From Anaerolineae bacterium (GTDB lineage: Bacteria; Chloroflexota; Anaerolineae; Promineifilales; Promineifilaceae), in assembly GCA_030425205.1 (NCBI GenBank), contig JAUIAP010000040.1:1-57698 (forward strand): 57,698 nucleotides of DNA, written 5' to 3'. Both the position numbers and the translations under genes were made by a program. The notes beneath the pieces are model-generated. The model was not told the origin of the DNA, searched no databases, and worked only from the letters and a program-made list of their open reading frames with translations. Positions 36,774 to 50,300 of the stretch are shown here, in pieces (position 1 is the first letter of the stretch; every line of letters begins with the position of its first letter).

Positions 36774-36802
36774 GGGACTTACATTACGGTGTACTTACCT
36801 CC

Positions 36803-37957
36803 CTACGCACGCGATTCCCGTTCTGCAATGGCGAATGTCACACCCGTCAACTGTTCTGACTGCTTCCACAACCGTTTTGCATCATCCAAATTGTGTGACG
36901 CGCTGCTTGATGCAACCACGATTGGATTGCCCCCAATTTCTGCAAAGCCACTTGGCCCAACGTACTCGCCACCCGCTATCTCATGCGCCGTTGCCGCGAA
37001 GAGCGTGGGCAGCGCGCCCATCGGCTGGGCTTGAGCAAAGAGGCGGTTTGCCAAGTTCATCATTCTCGTGTCACCTTGCAGGTTGGTCGCCGTGTAGCCG
37101 GGATGGGCGGCGACGGCAATCACCGTGCTGCCAGCTTGTGCCAGTTGGCGATTTAGCTCATAGGTGAAGTGAAGGTTGGCGAGCTTGCTCTGTCCATAAG
37201 CTGCCATCGCATCATACTTTCTGTGTTGCCAATTAAGATCGTCAAAGTCAATTTTGCCGAAACGATGGGCGATGCTGCTCACTGTGACGATGCGTGCGTT
37301 AGGCGTGTTGTTCAGCACCTCAAAAAGCTGCGCCGTCAGTGCGAAGTGTCCCAGATGATTCGTACCAAATTGCGACTCAAATCCCTGCTTCGTTGTGCCA
37401 TAAGGTGGCACCATGATCCCCGCATTGTTGATCAACAGGTCGAGCTGATCGTATTCTGCAATGAAATAGTCGGCAAAGTCGGTGACGGAAACCAGATCAA
37501 CGAGGTCGACCTGCATCACCACGACGCTGCCAGTTGGGTTGAGCGCGCGAATCTTTTCGGCCGCGACGCTGGCTGTATTCAAATTACGGCACGCCATGAT
37601 GACGGTCGCGCCGCGCTGTGCCAACACCCGTGCCGTTTCAAAGCCGATACCGCTATTGGCCCCTGTGACGATAGCGATCTTGCCCGTCATGTCTGGGACA
37701 TTCGCAAATGTCCAATCGCTTTTCTTGCGCCCTTTCCAAAGATATGCAGCGGGGCCAACTCCGTTGAGGAAAAGGCCAGCACGCCACGCCTTTTTGCTCC
37801 CGTTGATATTTTCGGCCGATCTTAAGCTCAAATCAGTCATCGCCGCCGCAAACAGTCCGATCTGCGTCACGGCCAAATCGGCGAGGGCAATTTTGTGCCA
37901 CGTTTTCAAGTTACTCCACTTTGTTTTTTGCATTGTTTTACTCTGTGAATTTGTCAT
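36803..37957 (-). CDS. Short-chain dehydrogenase/reductase with a membrane-like N-terminal extension
   Basis: 384 residues. From about residue 92 it is a classical SDR: TGANSGIG dinucleotide motif, NNAGIM, VSSIAHR and the catalytic Tyr-Lys in YGQSKLANL. The order and spacing fit the retinol dehydrogenase/WW-oxidoreductase-like branch. The first 85 residues are not part of the fold; they include a hydrophobic stretch (IALADLAVTQIGLFAAA) that might attach it to the membrane. It stands alone; substrate unknown. Confidence 0.87.
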   Translation of the reverse strand: MTNSQSKTMQKTKWSNLKTWHKIALADLAVTQIGLFAAAMTDLSLRSAENINGSKKAWRAGLFLNGVGPAAYLWKGRKKSDWTFANVPDMTGKIAIVTGANSGIGFETARVLAQRGATVIMACRNLNTASVAAEKIRALNPTGSVVVMQVDLVDLVSVTDFADYFIAEYDQLDLLINNAGIMVPPYGTTKQGFESQFGTNHLGHFALTAQLFEVLNNTPNARIVTVSSIAHRFGKIDFDDLNWQHRKYDAMAAYGQSKLANLHFTYELNRQLAQAGSTVIAVAAHPGYTATNLQGDTRMMNLANRLFAQAQPMGALPTLFAATAHEIAGGEYVGPSGFAEIGGNPIVVASSSASHNLDDAKRLWKQSEQLTGVTFAIAERESRA

Positions 37958-38072
37958 CGTGTATCAGAGTATAGGTGATATGGCGACGATTTGTATCGTC
38001 TCTAAAGATGAATTGCCCTCAACTATTATCACACTTGATGACGATTTATAGGCGAAGCCCACAGAAAACAGT

Positions 38073-38107
38073 AGAGGGGGTGTTTGACTGTGCCAAACAC
38101 CCCCTCT
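38073..38107 (-). terminator. Probable terminator of the giant surface-protein gene
   Basis: AGAGGGGGTGTTTG (38073-38086) pairs perfectly over 14 bp with CAAACACCCCCTCT (38094-38107), loop 7 nt. On the minus strand it is followed by ACTGTTTTCTG. It is about 200 bp after the stop codon of the giant gene. Confidence 0.65.
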
Positions 38108-38171
38108 AAACGATGTTGCCGCCGCTTGTGTCGCAGTCATGCGGACAACATCAGCAAGTGGTTTTTTGGAA

Positions 38172-38293
38172 TACGTTAGTGTCTTTAGGTTTTTGCCACC
38201 TGATCTAGTGGTGCGTAGTGCGTAATCTGAATACGCACCACGCACCACGCACCACGCTTTGCATCGTGGCTAAAATTTCATGACACCAACGGA
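38172..38293. repeat. Palindromic element of about 120 bp, copy B
   Basis: Same layout as 22790-22909: left TTAGTGTCTTTAGGTTTTTG, centre GTGGTGCGTAGTGCG against CGCACCACGCACCACGC, right GTGGCTAAAATTTCATGACA then CCAACGGA. The two copies differ mainly in the loop, as expected for structure-conserved repeats. Confidence 0.75.
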
Positions 38294-38303
38294 TTCTCGC
38301 GCA

Positions 38304-41300
38304 TCACCCTTTTATCTCAAACCGCCTGCTTAACCGCCGCCAGCAAGACCACAGCCCCACCACTGCCGTTAACATCAGCAACCATAACGGCTGCCACAAT
38401 GGGCTTGCCTCTATCTGCACAACCGAAACCGCCGTCGGGTCCATTTCAACGGTCACTAGATAGCTAGCCGACCGACGCGTATTGCCCGCATCATCCGTCG
38501 CCACAACCACAAAGACATGCAGACCTTGCTCAACAAGTGGCTTTTCAACCGACCAGTTGCTTGCGCGACTGAGCGTAACTGGTTGCGACTCCAGCGAGCC
38601 GTCTGGCCTGAGATGCGTTACCATGACGCTCGCAACACCCACACCATCGGTCACTGTTCCCGTTAGAATCGTGCCGTCAAACGGTTGGTCCGCTTTGGCG
38701 ACAAAGGTGACCAGTTGCGTCACTTGCAACGTCGGTGCAACGGCATCGATGGTCGGCGTTTGAGGCGCGAGTGTGTTGACGTTGCCGACGTTGTCAATCG
38801 CCCGCACCGTCACGCTGATCGTGCTGCCCTCTCTGGTTGGTGGCGTAAACGGATGTTGCCATGTGCCGCCGTTGACGATGGCTCGCGTCCAGTTGGTCGC
38901 GGTCCCAATTTGCACTTCGACGCGCTGGACACCGCTTTGTGTATCGCTGACAAGGCCTGTCAATAGCGATGTGGAGCGCGTGATGGTGGTTGGCAGTTCA
39001 ATGGTGACATCTGGCGGCGTGCTGTCCACGGGAATGTCAAACGGCATCGCGTCTGAAACATTGCCAAACTGATCAGTCGCCCGAACGTCAAACATCTGCG
39101 TCACGACACGATTGCCGCCACTGCTGCTAAACGCATATTGCCAGAGCGCACCGCCATTTGCCGCTTGCCAACCACCGCCGTCGTTGACCTCAACCAGCGT
39201 CACCGCTGCATCGTCAACCGCCGCGCCGAACAGCGTCCCACTGGCGTTGAGCCACGTCTCCGTCGTATCGACGCTGACCGTCGGGGCTTTGCGGTCGATG
39301 GTGTGATTGAACGTGATCGGATCGGCCGAAACCGTCACCGTCGCATCCGTACTCACCAACGCCAACTCGACCCGCACATCCGTCAACGCATCGGCGGGAA
39401 TCCCATTGCCCGTCTGCGATGTCAGTGTCAGGGACAGCGTGCCGTTGGGTGCGATGTCGGGCAGAGCTTGGAATGGAATGCTCGTCATGCCAACCGTCGA
39501 TACGGAACCGATGGTCAAATTGGTCTGCGTCACCGGTTCGTTGTTGACGATGGCGACGGTGTAGTTGACGCTGTCGCCCATGCCGATCAGCGTCCCTTTG
39601 TCGACCGTGCCAGTCAGGGTGAGATCGGCCGATGTCGGCTGTCCGTCCCGCGTCGCAATGTCCGAACCCAAATCACGCCACTCATAGAACGTCGTCAGGT
39701 CGCCCGTCAGCGGATTGGTCGTCGGGAATGCGCTGGTGCGCTGCCCAGACAAGTCGGTCACAGTCGCCACCACCTGTGCGATGGCTGAGCCGAAGAACTG
39801 ACGTGGCAAGACGATTTCCGTGCTGTTTGTGTTGGCGTGCACAGCTTGGAAACGGGCGTCTGCGCTCGTTCCCCAACCGCCACCGAAGTGCAAATACTCA
39901 TAGAGCGTGCCATTGCCAAGGCTATCTACGGTAACGGCATATCTCGTCAGAAATGGTAGTGCCTCTCCATCCAATCCGCTTTCCGTTGCGAGGTTGTTTT
40001 GTAAATTGGTGCCAAAATAAATCCGCAGTTCCCCATCAATCGGGAAGCTCGCGCCACCGAGCGCAAGGAATAAGCTTGGCCCATCCCAATTGAGATAGAG
40101 CGTGCGCGACTCATCCCCACGGCTATCGGTATCGATCGTCTCGCCAACGAGCCATTCGTTGTGCAGGGTGTCGATCACGCCGTCAATGATGATGCTCTCC
40201 GTCCAAGTTGCTGCGCTGCGCGGAGCTTGTTGTGGGAACGCGACGTGCCACGGGCCGACCGACTGCAAGGTGCGGTTGCCCGCGCTGTCCTGTGCCATCA
40301 GATGCACGTACCACGCACCCGGCTGATCCATGCTGACCGTCGCCACGTTGCCGGCGAGCACGTCTGTCGGAACGGTACGCGTCAGCATGTTGGCGGTGGC
40401 AAAATAAGTCACGTTCGGGTCGCCGTCGCTGGCGACCCACTCGACCGTGACCGTCTGGCCGTCGTCGTAGTGGAATTGCGGCGGCGCACTGTAGCTCGCC
40501 TCGCCCGTAAACTGCGGCGGCACATTATCGACGCGCACCGCATCGTTGGCGGCGACAATCGTCGTCGTCAAATCCGCGCCATTGGTTGCCCGCACTCGCA
40601 CGGGATAGAAGCGATAGTCGCTGTCGCGCTCCACCTGCCAATCGAGCGACCAGTTATCGCCGTTGACGATGGCGGCTTCCCAATTACTGCCGCCGTCTAA
40701 GCTGACTGCAACGGTCGTCACACCGCTTTCAGCGTCGGTTGCCGTACCGCTGAACGTGACGTTTTGCGTGATGACGTAGCTGCCGCTTAGCGTCACGGCT
40801 GGTGCAGTCTCGTCAACTATTGGTTGAACGGCGTTGAGCGCAGTTGCAAAGATGGTGGCCTGCACCGTCGTCTGATTGCCAGCAGAATCGGTGGCGATTG
40901 CCTCTACAGAGTTGTTGAGCAACTGTAGCGGGACGGTGGCGTGGGCGGTGACTGTTGTGGCTGAAACTGGCCGCAATTCTGCGACATAGCTCACCCCATT
41001 CACCATGAATAGCACTTGATTAAGCGCGGCATCGCTGACCGTTGCCACCACCTCAACTTCGGCCTGATCGGTCGTGCCAAGGGGGGCAAAGTCAACGGTC
41101 GGCGCCGTGCTGTCGTTGATAAATGTGCCGAGATACCATTCGTTTTGCAGGGTTGTTTGATTGCCCAAATCGTCCGTCGGCCGCGAGTAGAGACGATAAG
41201 TTCCGTCTGCCAAGGCTGGCAAGGTCAAGTCCCAACTGCGACGGTCGCCCGTCTCCGCACCGAGTGGGAACGGGGTCCAACTGCTTGGCACGGTGCCGAA

Positions 41301-44300
41301 CGGATTGGTTGCAAATGGGTCGTCAACCTGCACGATGCCGTACTCATTGCTGTCAACACCGACCGAGCCAAAGACGCACGATTGCCCTGTCTTGCCGAAC
41401 AGCAGTGCGAGCGGTTGCGCCGTCAATTCACGGTAGCCGATGTCGGCGCGACTGCCGCCACCGAGCGGTGTGCTGGCGCGTGGGTCGGCCGCGTCGATAG
41501 CGGGTGAGTTGGCAGCGGGAACGCCGTTGCTATCGAGCAGCGGGTCGGCAAACAGTTCGCTTGCGCTGGCGGTTAGCACGCCGCCAAAATCGGCCGAATT
41601 GCCAAACAGCAAATTGAACTGATGGAAGACGCTGTTGCCCGCGACTGCACTCATCCCGATTGCGTTGCCGCTCAGGATGTTGCTGTTGATGAGAACGCTA
41701 TTGCCCGCGCCGCTGACACCGACGGCGGTTGAGCCACCGCTAAAGGTGTTGTGGGTTATTTCGGCCGAACTGTTGCCCGCAATCGTCACCCCGCCCAACC
41801 CTGCAAACCAGTTGCGCATAATCTCAACGCGGTTGGCTGCGTTGCTGATGGCAAGGTCAGAACCCTGTACCTTAAACCCAGCCACACGAACGTTGCTATC
41901 CCCGTCGATGGTGATGGCCGTGCCGCTGGATGGGTTGATTGTTGTCTGCTCCGCGCCGCTGCCGAGCAGGTGAATGTGGCTAGCAAGCGTCACGTTTTCG
42001 GGATAGCTGCCAGGCAGCACGCGCACGGTGAAGACGCGCTCGCACACGTCGCCGCCGACCGACTCAACCCCGCAGCCAAAGGTGCTAACCGCCGCGCTCG
42101 CCGCGTCAACCGCTGGCTGAATCTCAGCGAATGCGTCTACGCCAAAGGTCAATCCGCCGTTGTCGCCGTCGGGGGTAAAGCTGGACGAAACAAGCACGTC
42201 CCCATTGGCGAACTCACGATAGCCGATGTCGGGCGTAAACGGCGCGTTGTTCGCCGCAAAGCCCGCGTCGATCAGGGGAGATGCTTCTGTCAGGCGATAG
42301 TTGCCGTTGCTTGGGTCAGCAAACTGCGGATTTTGCAGGACGTTGGTGCCGTCGAGCGCACCGGTCGCGCCGTCTTGCAGGTAGTCGCTGCCGTTTTGCC
42401 AGTAGGCGTTGTGGGAGTTGGTCGCCGTGCAGTTTGTGACCGCAAGGCCAATCCCGTTGCTCACCAGCGCATTGTTGACGACCGATGCAGACGCGCAATT
42501 TTCCGCCTTTATTGCCGTGCCGTTGCCCGCCAGCGTGTTGTTCTGCACGCTGATGTCGTCACTGTTGCCCGTGATGTTGATACCAGTCGTTGTGTTGTAA
42601 ATTAGGTTGCGCGAGATAGTGGCGAAGGTCGCACCATCTTCAATAGAGACACCCGCTGACAGCGACACCTTCGAGAGCGTTGTTTGCGTCGTCCCTTCGA
42701 TGGAGACGGCGGCTGCGGCTGTGCCATCGCCGTTGATCACGACCAGTTCGGCATCGCTGCCGCGCAGGGTGACACCGCCGGGCAGGTTGACCGATTCGTG
42801 ATAGACACCGGGCAGGATGCGGATCTCACGCGCACCGCTATTGATAGCTGCCTCGATTGAGCCAAAGGGATTGGTGCAGTTGCCACAGGTCGTCAGCGAT
42901 ACTTGCGCATCGGGCGCGTGGTTGGCATATCCTTTGTCGGTAAGGGGGCTGGTGGGATTCGGCCGATATAGGTCAAATTCGGCCGATTGGAAACCCGCGT
43001 CAACCAATGGAATCGTCGTTGTTGGCACGGTTGCCCCCGTCCAATTGTCCGCTACCCAAACCGCGCCCGTCGTGTTCATGCTGACATCAACCGCGCTGGA
43101 GTCGAGCCCATCAAACGCTGTTGGCACGCCGTTTGGTCGCGCCACAAGCACGCTGTCCGTCAGGAAAATCTTGTCGATCTGTCGGTCGAGCGGGCTGTAG
43201 CGCCACATTCGATTGGAGCCGATCTCTGGCAAAATCCAGCCGTTGTCCCAGTTAACGTCGGCCCGTGTGCTGTAAAACATGTTTGCACTGTCAGAAACAT
43301 TAGGTGGACTCACAGGATCAGTAAGGCCTGTGTTGATGTTATACGTTTGCAATACGTCGTTCTTGATAAACAGTGTATGGTTGTTGTCCCACGTCAACAG
43401 CGTGGGCAGCGAAAAGTCGCTCAGCGGAATCGCCGTAATCTCTGTCACGGCACCAGTTGCAAGATCGATGCGCCGCAGATAGTCGTCTCCCACTCCAGAA
43501 GCGTCATCAAAAGCGACCCAGAGCGCATCGTCCGTCACCACCATATCTTCGACGCGGATGTTTCCGTAAATGTCAGGATTGGCTCGCGCTGAGAGGCCAT
43601 TGCCGCTATCGACACGCGCCCACTGCTGGGTTGTGCTGTCCAGCTTGTAGAAGAAGTAGGTCAAACGCGACGCGGCGATTCCCGTTGGCACAAACACTGG
43701 CTGTGCCACGTATAGATCGTTGCCTTTCGACGTGATTTTGATGGGCGCGTCAGAATGGACATCGGTCGGCCGATAGAGCATCCCCTCCACTGGATCGAGC
43801 GTCGGCACTGTCAGGGCGACCGCGTCAGTGTAGCTGGCCGTTGGGTAGAGGTCGTTGTTGTCAGGATTGGCGAAGCGCGTCAGCGGCTGCCCCAATTCGT
43901 AGATTGTGTAGTCTGGTGACTCAAAGTAAGGGGTATTGGTAAAAGAGTCAAACAGGGCAAAGTCAATTGCGTGCGTGCCATAGCTTGCAGTTGGCTGGTA
44001 AGTCCATGAATTCACCTCAATGGTTGTGATGTAGAGATGGCCATCTCCAGCCGCAATGTCGGTACCAATATGGTAACGTGGGTCAACACTCACTGGTGCT
44101 GTCTCATTTGGAAATATCGCTTGCCACAGCTGTGCCGTCTCACTCCAGCGGAAGGCGGAGTGTCCGTTGTAGCTGCCGCCTGCGCCAAGACCAGTGCGTA
44201 AGAAGTCACCCGCGATGTAAACAGTATCACCAACAGCCGCGATGCTGTGGATGCGGTTAACGTGTGGATTGAGTGCGGTCGGCGCGGTGTAGATGCGCCA

Positions 44301-47300
44301 TGCGGTCGCCTCATTGTCGCTGTTAAGCGTCAGTTGCACAACGCTATCAACTGGCGAGCCATTTGATGAGTTCAGTACATTGAGACGGTCAAATGTGCCA
44401 GCAACATAGAGGTGATCACCAGCAAGACTCATCGCATCGACCGTGTTGTCGGTGTCCGCCACATTACTGCTGCCAAAGCCGTGCGGCGTGCCGCTAATGA
44501 CCAATGGCTGCCACTGTGCAGTTGCGCTGTCGTAGCGAGCAATGTTTAAGATAGCCGCGCTATTTGTATCGCCTTCAACGGTGGTGGCCGTGTCGGTTAG
44601 GTTTGAGACAAACAGATCGCCGTCGGGACGCACGACGATGGAGCCGATCGGGGTTCCGTTATTGGCGTCGCATGGTGTGGTGGTGCAGAATCGGCCGATT
44701 ATCTCCCAAATTCCCCCACTCACCTGCCCGACATAGCCATTTTCCCAACCGACATAGACGGTACTGTCGCTCTCACCAACCGCTACCGCCGTTACGGGCG
44801 AAGATGCGACCTCAGTTGGCATTACGCCAGGCTGATTTGGTGTGATAAAGATGTTGTCGGCTGTGGCAGGATCGCCGTCACAGAATTGCCCTCCCATCGC
44901 CATCACATCCTCATTGGCGGCGGTTGGCGCAAGCCATTTATCCTGCCCACTGTTACAAATATCGTTCCAGCCAGGCAGCGTGAACGTCTGGTTGCTGTTG
45001 CTGTTTTGAATCTCGTCTGGCGTGACGGTGAACATGCCATATTTGCCAGCGTATTGGTAGTTCGACCCATTGTTCTTATCGACGATCAAGCCCTGTAAGC
45101 GCCAGTTGCCATAGCTGTCATCACCCACGCCGACGTACTCGATCTGGGGGCCAAAATGCTCATTTGGCACCTCGTGCATATTGAGTACGTCACGATACGG
45201 ATTGGAGCCAATGACGTAAACGCCATCATCCACTGTGCCAGCCGCGTTGACCGGTGTCTGCCCCTCAACACGCGCTGTCCAGACGTTGTGGCTTTTTGGT
45301 TCCCACTGTCCGTTGGTAAAGGTGTTGAAGTAATGATCGGGGCCATTTACATTGATAAATAGGCCCAGACGCGATTGATTGTCGTAGCTAAACAAGGCAG
45401 GGAAATCGTTCGCGCTAAAGCCGTACAATTGCTGCTCGCTCATGATCGTCCAGCTCGGAATGGCGGCTGGATCAGGCGCGGCGGCTGGATCAGAGATGAT
45501 GTAATCACCGCTGCCCGTGCCACCAGCAATTGTGTTGTTATTCAGATTCACATAGCTGACGCGATCGACGCGCAGCGCGTTATCGAAGTCGTGCAGAATG
45601 CTGTGCGTGAAGTCGAAGCGCGGCGAGTTTTCTACCGCAATCGCCTCACTGGTGTTGCGGATGGTGACGTTTTGGAAGCCGTTATCGGCCGAATTGCTCA
45701 CCCGAATACCCCATGACCCATTGCCGTCAATGATGACCGACTCGGCATTCTCACCCATCACGCGCACGCCAGTTACGCCGGTGAAATCGTGCTGCATATT
45801 GCCCGCGTACACGCCGGGCTGCACGTGGACGGTGTCATTGTCGGTCGCGGCGGCGAGCGCGGCGCCAATTGTGGCGAATGCGTCACAGCCCATCTCCATC
45901 GCCAGACCCGCGCCATCGGGATCAGCGCCAGACGCAACCGCCGCCCAATCGTCATTGACGTAGAGCGATGCGGGTGCGCTACAGGCCAATCGCTGGCTGG
46001 CCGGCTGGCCGGCTGGCTGAATCGACTGCGGCAGGCTGTCAGGTGAAACAAAGCTGCTGCCAACGCTGTCGAGTTCAGAACGGCGCGCTGTGGTCAGGTC
46101 AGGGACGAGCAGCAAATCAGATGACATGTCGCAGTTGAGGTCTGCACCAGCCGCATAGGGAGCCTGCGCCGCGTCGCTCACGTCGGTCAAAACGACGACG
46201 TTTGTCTCGGTGGGAGCGGTGCAGCTTGCACCCGATGACTGGAACAGATAGCCGTTGCCATCTGTGCCGCCGAGCAGAATATCGTTGCAGCCATCGGCAT
46301 TGACATCGCCCACGCCGCGCTGGAACGCGCTGTAATCGTGGCTGGTGAAGGTCGTGCTTGCCGCGCCGTTGACGTAGAGTGTCGGGTTGCTGCCGCCGAG
46401 CAGGAAGTCGGCCTTGCCATCGGCGTCAACATCACCGAGCGGGATGGCGGGACGCTGTGCGTTGTCTAGCGGTGTGCCAGCAGGCAGCGGCGTGTTGGCG
46501 GACAGGCCATAGCTCAGACGGCCGTTGATCAGCGTCGTACCGTTGCTGTCATTGATGATGAAGTCGTCAAAACTGTCGCCATCGACATCGCCGACGCCGC
46601 TGGCGTGGGTGATTCCGTTGGCCGTGATGCCGCTGATGTCGGTGATGTCAGAAGCCGCACTTAGATAGGCGTTGCCGTTGACGAGGTAAAGGTCGTCATT
46701 GAGCAGCACAAAGAAGTCGTCCGCGCCATCGTTGTTGACGTCACCTGCGGCGGCAACTTCACTCAGTGGGGCAGGCAGGGTGAACGGGACAATGTTGGGG
46801 TTGGGGGTTGTGAGGTTAATTTCGGCCGAACTCACCCCAATCTGACCCAACACCAGATAAACGACATCGTTGCTTGCATCCCCAATCAGCAGATCATAGA
46901 GCGAATCCCCATTCACATCACCAGCGGCGACAATTTGCGTGCCGACTCCCGCGCCAGCTGCGCCGACATAGGTGGTATGTTTAGAGAGTGGTTCCGCATT
47001 TTCAGGCTGCGGCCAGTCGCCCGCACGTCCGTTGACGATGACAACCTTGCCCGCGCCATCGTTGGCGGCTGGCAAACCGACCGCCGCATCTGCGCGACCG
47101 TCGCCGTTGACATCACCGAGCCAGACGACACTCACGCCGCCATCGTACTCGCCGATGCTGTCAGGCGAGAGCCATGTGGTTGCCTGTCGTGCCGTGTCGA
47201 GTGTGCCTTGTAGCGCGGTCGGGATGCTTTGGACGGGCAGCAGACCGCTGTCGTTGGCGATGCCGCTTAGTGTTGCGCTGTTGTTCGTATTGATGTGTGG

Positions 47301-50300
47301 GAAGGGGGCAGCTTCATAGCGCGAGTCGATCAGCGTGTCGCTTGGTGCGCTCACGTCCACGATAAATTGGTCGCTCAAAATCGGGCTGAGATTGCCCACG
47401 CCATCCCATGCGCGGATGCGAACAGAATGTGTTCCTTGAGCGCGTCCCACGTCGAGCGATTGGACGATATTCCAGTTGTAATTGCCCGTTGTGCCGATCT
47501 CTTGCAAATCGGCCGAACGCCAATTCCCATTGTCAAAGCTAACCTCAACCCGCGCCACCTCGCTGCCGCGTGGTCGCACGTCGCTGTCTGTGACCGTGCC
47601 GTTGAGCGGCAGATCGACGCGCGCCACGCCGCTGTTTTGGCGCGTCAGCACGTCGGCAGTCGCCGAGGTGACGACGGGCGGCGTGCCATCGACAAAGACG
47701 GTTGCGCTTGCGCTGGCCGTGTGGCTGAGTACGTCAAAGGCGTTAACGTCGATGGTGTAAAAGCCGTCCGTCGTGGGCAATGTCCAGCGTGTCGCCCAGC
47801 TTTCACGCCCAACCACAGCGGTCGTGTCGGGCAGCGTCGTCGTCACGCGACCGATCCAAGAAGTCGGGTCGCTGGCGTTGCCGCGCACCATGTAGGTCGT
47901 TTGGGTCGGCGTTCGGCCGATTGCTGACCCATCGGCAGGGTCAGTGATCGCAATAGTCGGATTATCGTCGTCGATCAAGAAGCCGACGGTCGTGCTGATG
48001 GTGTCGCCATTCCACTCGACGGCAAGCGTGATCGGGTTGTCGGCGACGCGATTTGCGCCTGTCGCCATCGCTGAAAGCGTCGTGGAAATCGACTCACCAG
48101 CGAGCAGTTGATCAGATCCGTTGAGCGGCCATGTCAGCGACGTTCCGCCGTTGCAACTGCCGCTTTCGGGCGTAATGGTGCGACCCCCGCTCGTCGTGCC
48201 GCCGTTGACCTGCACGAGCGTGTTAGGCAGGCAGAGCGTCAACGGGCGCGTGATCGGGACGGTGGTGATGTTGATGAGTTGCAGGCCGATGTCGAGTCGG
48301 TCGCCCGATTGGACGACGGCGATGTTGCGTCCCTGATAGTTTGCAGGGCGCGGTGCGGTCAGGAGCTGAACGGCGGGGCCGACGTTGATGGCGTGGGGGC
48401 TGGTGCCGAGTGAAGCTTCGGCCGAATCGACTATCATATCCCCATCTCCATCCGCCTTTGTTGCGTCAAAGCATAGATTGACGGTGCGACCGGGCAGAAC
48501 AATCGCGTGGAAGCCGACGAGTTTGCCATTTTCGACGCGGCACAATTCGGCCGAATCGTTTAGCCCATCACCATCTTCATCGGGGTTGCCGGGACTGGTG
48601 TTGCGGCGCATTTCGATGCCGTCGGGGACGGTGTCGCCATCGCTATCTGCATTATCGGGCCGTAAGCCGAGCGTGGCGTGTTCAACTTCAAAGCCGTCAG
48701 GCAATCCGTCGCCATCGCTGTCCCAATTGTTGGCGTCTGTGTTCCAACGCGCCTCTTGGTCGTCGAACAGATCGTCGCCGTCGCTGTCGAGATTCGTGAT
48801 CTCTGTCCACGACCAGAATTCGTCGAGCGTCGGGGGTAGGAAGTCGAGCACAACATCAAAGAAGATTTCGTCCTCGTCAGGTTTGGGGATTTCGCCCTCG
48901 AAGGGACGGAAGATTTCGCAAACGGAGCCGTAGAATCCGCAATCGGCGAGCATGACGCGATACGTGAACTTCTGCACGATGGAAAGCGTCACATCGCGGC
49001 GTGCTTCGCGCATCACCCAATCAACCCTTGTGTCGTTAGTGCAGCGGGCGGTGCGCGAGTCGTCAGTCGTTTGGGTTGCGTCAATCGCGCAGACGAAATT
49101 ATTAGACGATGCAACCGCATAGCCAGGCACGCCATCGACGCTGACGAGACCTTGTCCCCCCGTGATGACATACGATCCGCGAATGTAGCTGTCGTTGAGG
49201 CGGTCGGGTGAGTTGATGCTGTCGCGGGTCAACCCCTCGCGCAAAATTTGGCGCACCTCCCCATTGAACACACCGTTGATCGTGACCTTGCTGTTGCGAA
49301 CGGCACCCTCTTCGGGCAGGGTCGGACTGTTGCCCGTGATGGCAAACCCGCCCACTGGCTCCGTCACGGGCAGAACGTCGTAAAACAGGTTGATCAACGC
49401 CTTGATCAAGAAGTCAACGCTGCTCTCATTGATGCCAACCGCTTTCAGAATAATGTCGATCACGCTCAGGATGAGGTCGATAATCATGCGAATGAAGTCG
49501 ATGATTTGGCCGACAACGGGAATGAGACTGATGATAAAGAACACGACCTCGATGGCCGTTTTGATGATGGCGACAAAGGCGGCAATTGCCAGTTGTCCGC
49601 CATCGACAGTGGAGACGGCAGTTAGCGCAAATTGTGTCCATGCCAGCACAATCGCAATGACGTGACCGACGATCAGAGCCGATTTGCCGAGTTTGCTTGC
49701 ACTGTCAAACTTGGAGATAGCGTCTCCCGCTTCGTCAAGCAGTGCCAATCCCGCCTCGACCCCATTCTTGGCGACCTTGACGATGGTGAGGGTCAGATTA
49801 CTCGTCTGTGTGGCGATGGAGACACCTTGCAATGTATAGCCAACGATGCCGAGCGCGTCTTTGTCGATGTTGCACGTTGCATCACCGGGGCAGGCGGCAT
49901 TTACGATGCCAATCGCCAAGCTAGCCGCTAACACGGCAAAGTCGGTGATCATCGTGCCAATCTTCCAACGTGCTTCAGTCGGGGTCCATTTTAGTTGGGC
50001 AGCACGCCGCCCTTCGGCCGCCGTGATCTGCTGGCTAAAGTCGTCGTCGAGATAGGCCGTGTCGATAATATTTTGCAACTCGGTGTCAAATCGATCAGCG
50101 ATATCTGCGGGTGCGCCCTGATAAGCGACCCACGTGTCGGTGATGCCCATAATCGAGAGCGGGACTTTGGTCGATGTGCTGAATGCGCTGAAATTTGCCG
50201 CAATTTGCGTGTTGATCTCCGTCTTGGTCGCTGCGCCGGCCGTCGTTGGGAGAGCTGTCCCGGAATAGGCGACCGTGGTCGTGCGCCCGCCTGTCCAGAT

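Larger units (their letters stand above)
37958..38303. other. Intergenic region downstream of the 4.9k-residue gene
   Basis: A 346-bp gap with no gene. It contains a strong hairpin (38073-38107), a second copy of the 120-bp palindromic element (38172-38293) and, near 37958, the promoter region of the SDR gene. Confidence 0.7.

Noticed and set aside
36700..37167. Plus-strand ORF starting MAWSFPRRWES with WIPAFAGMT
   Set aside because: This is the well-known artefact translation of a REP-like palindromic repeat, and the rest overlaps the SDR gene on the other strand.
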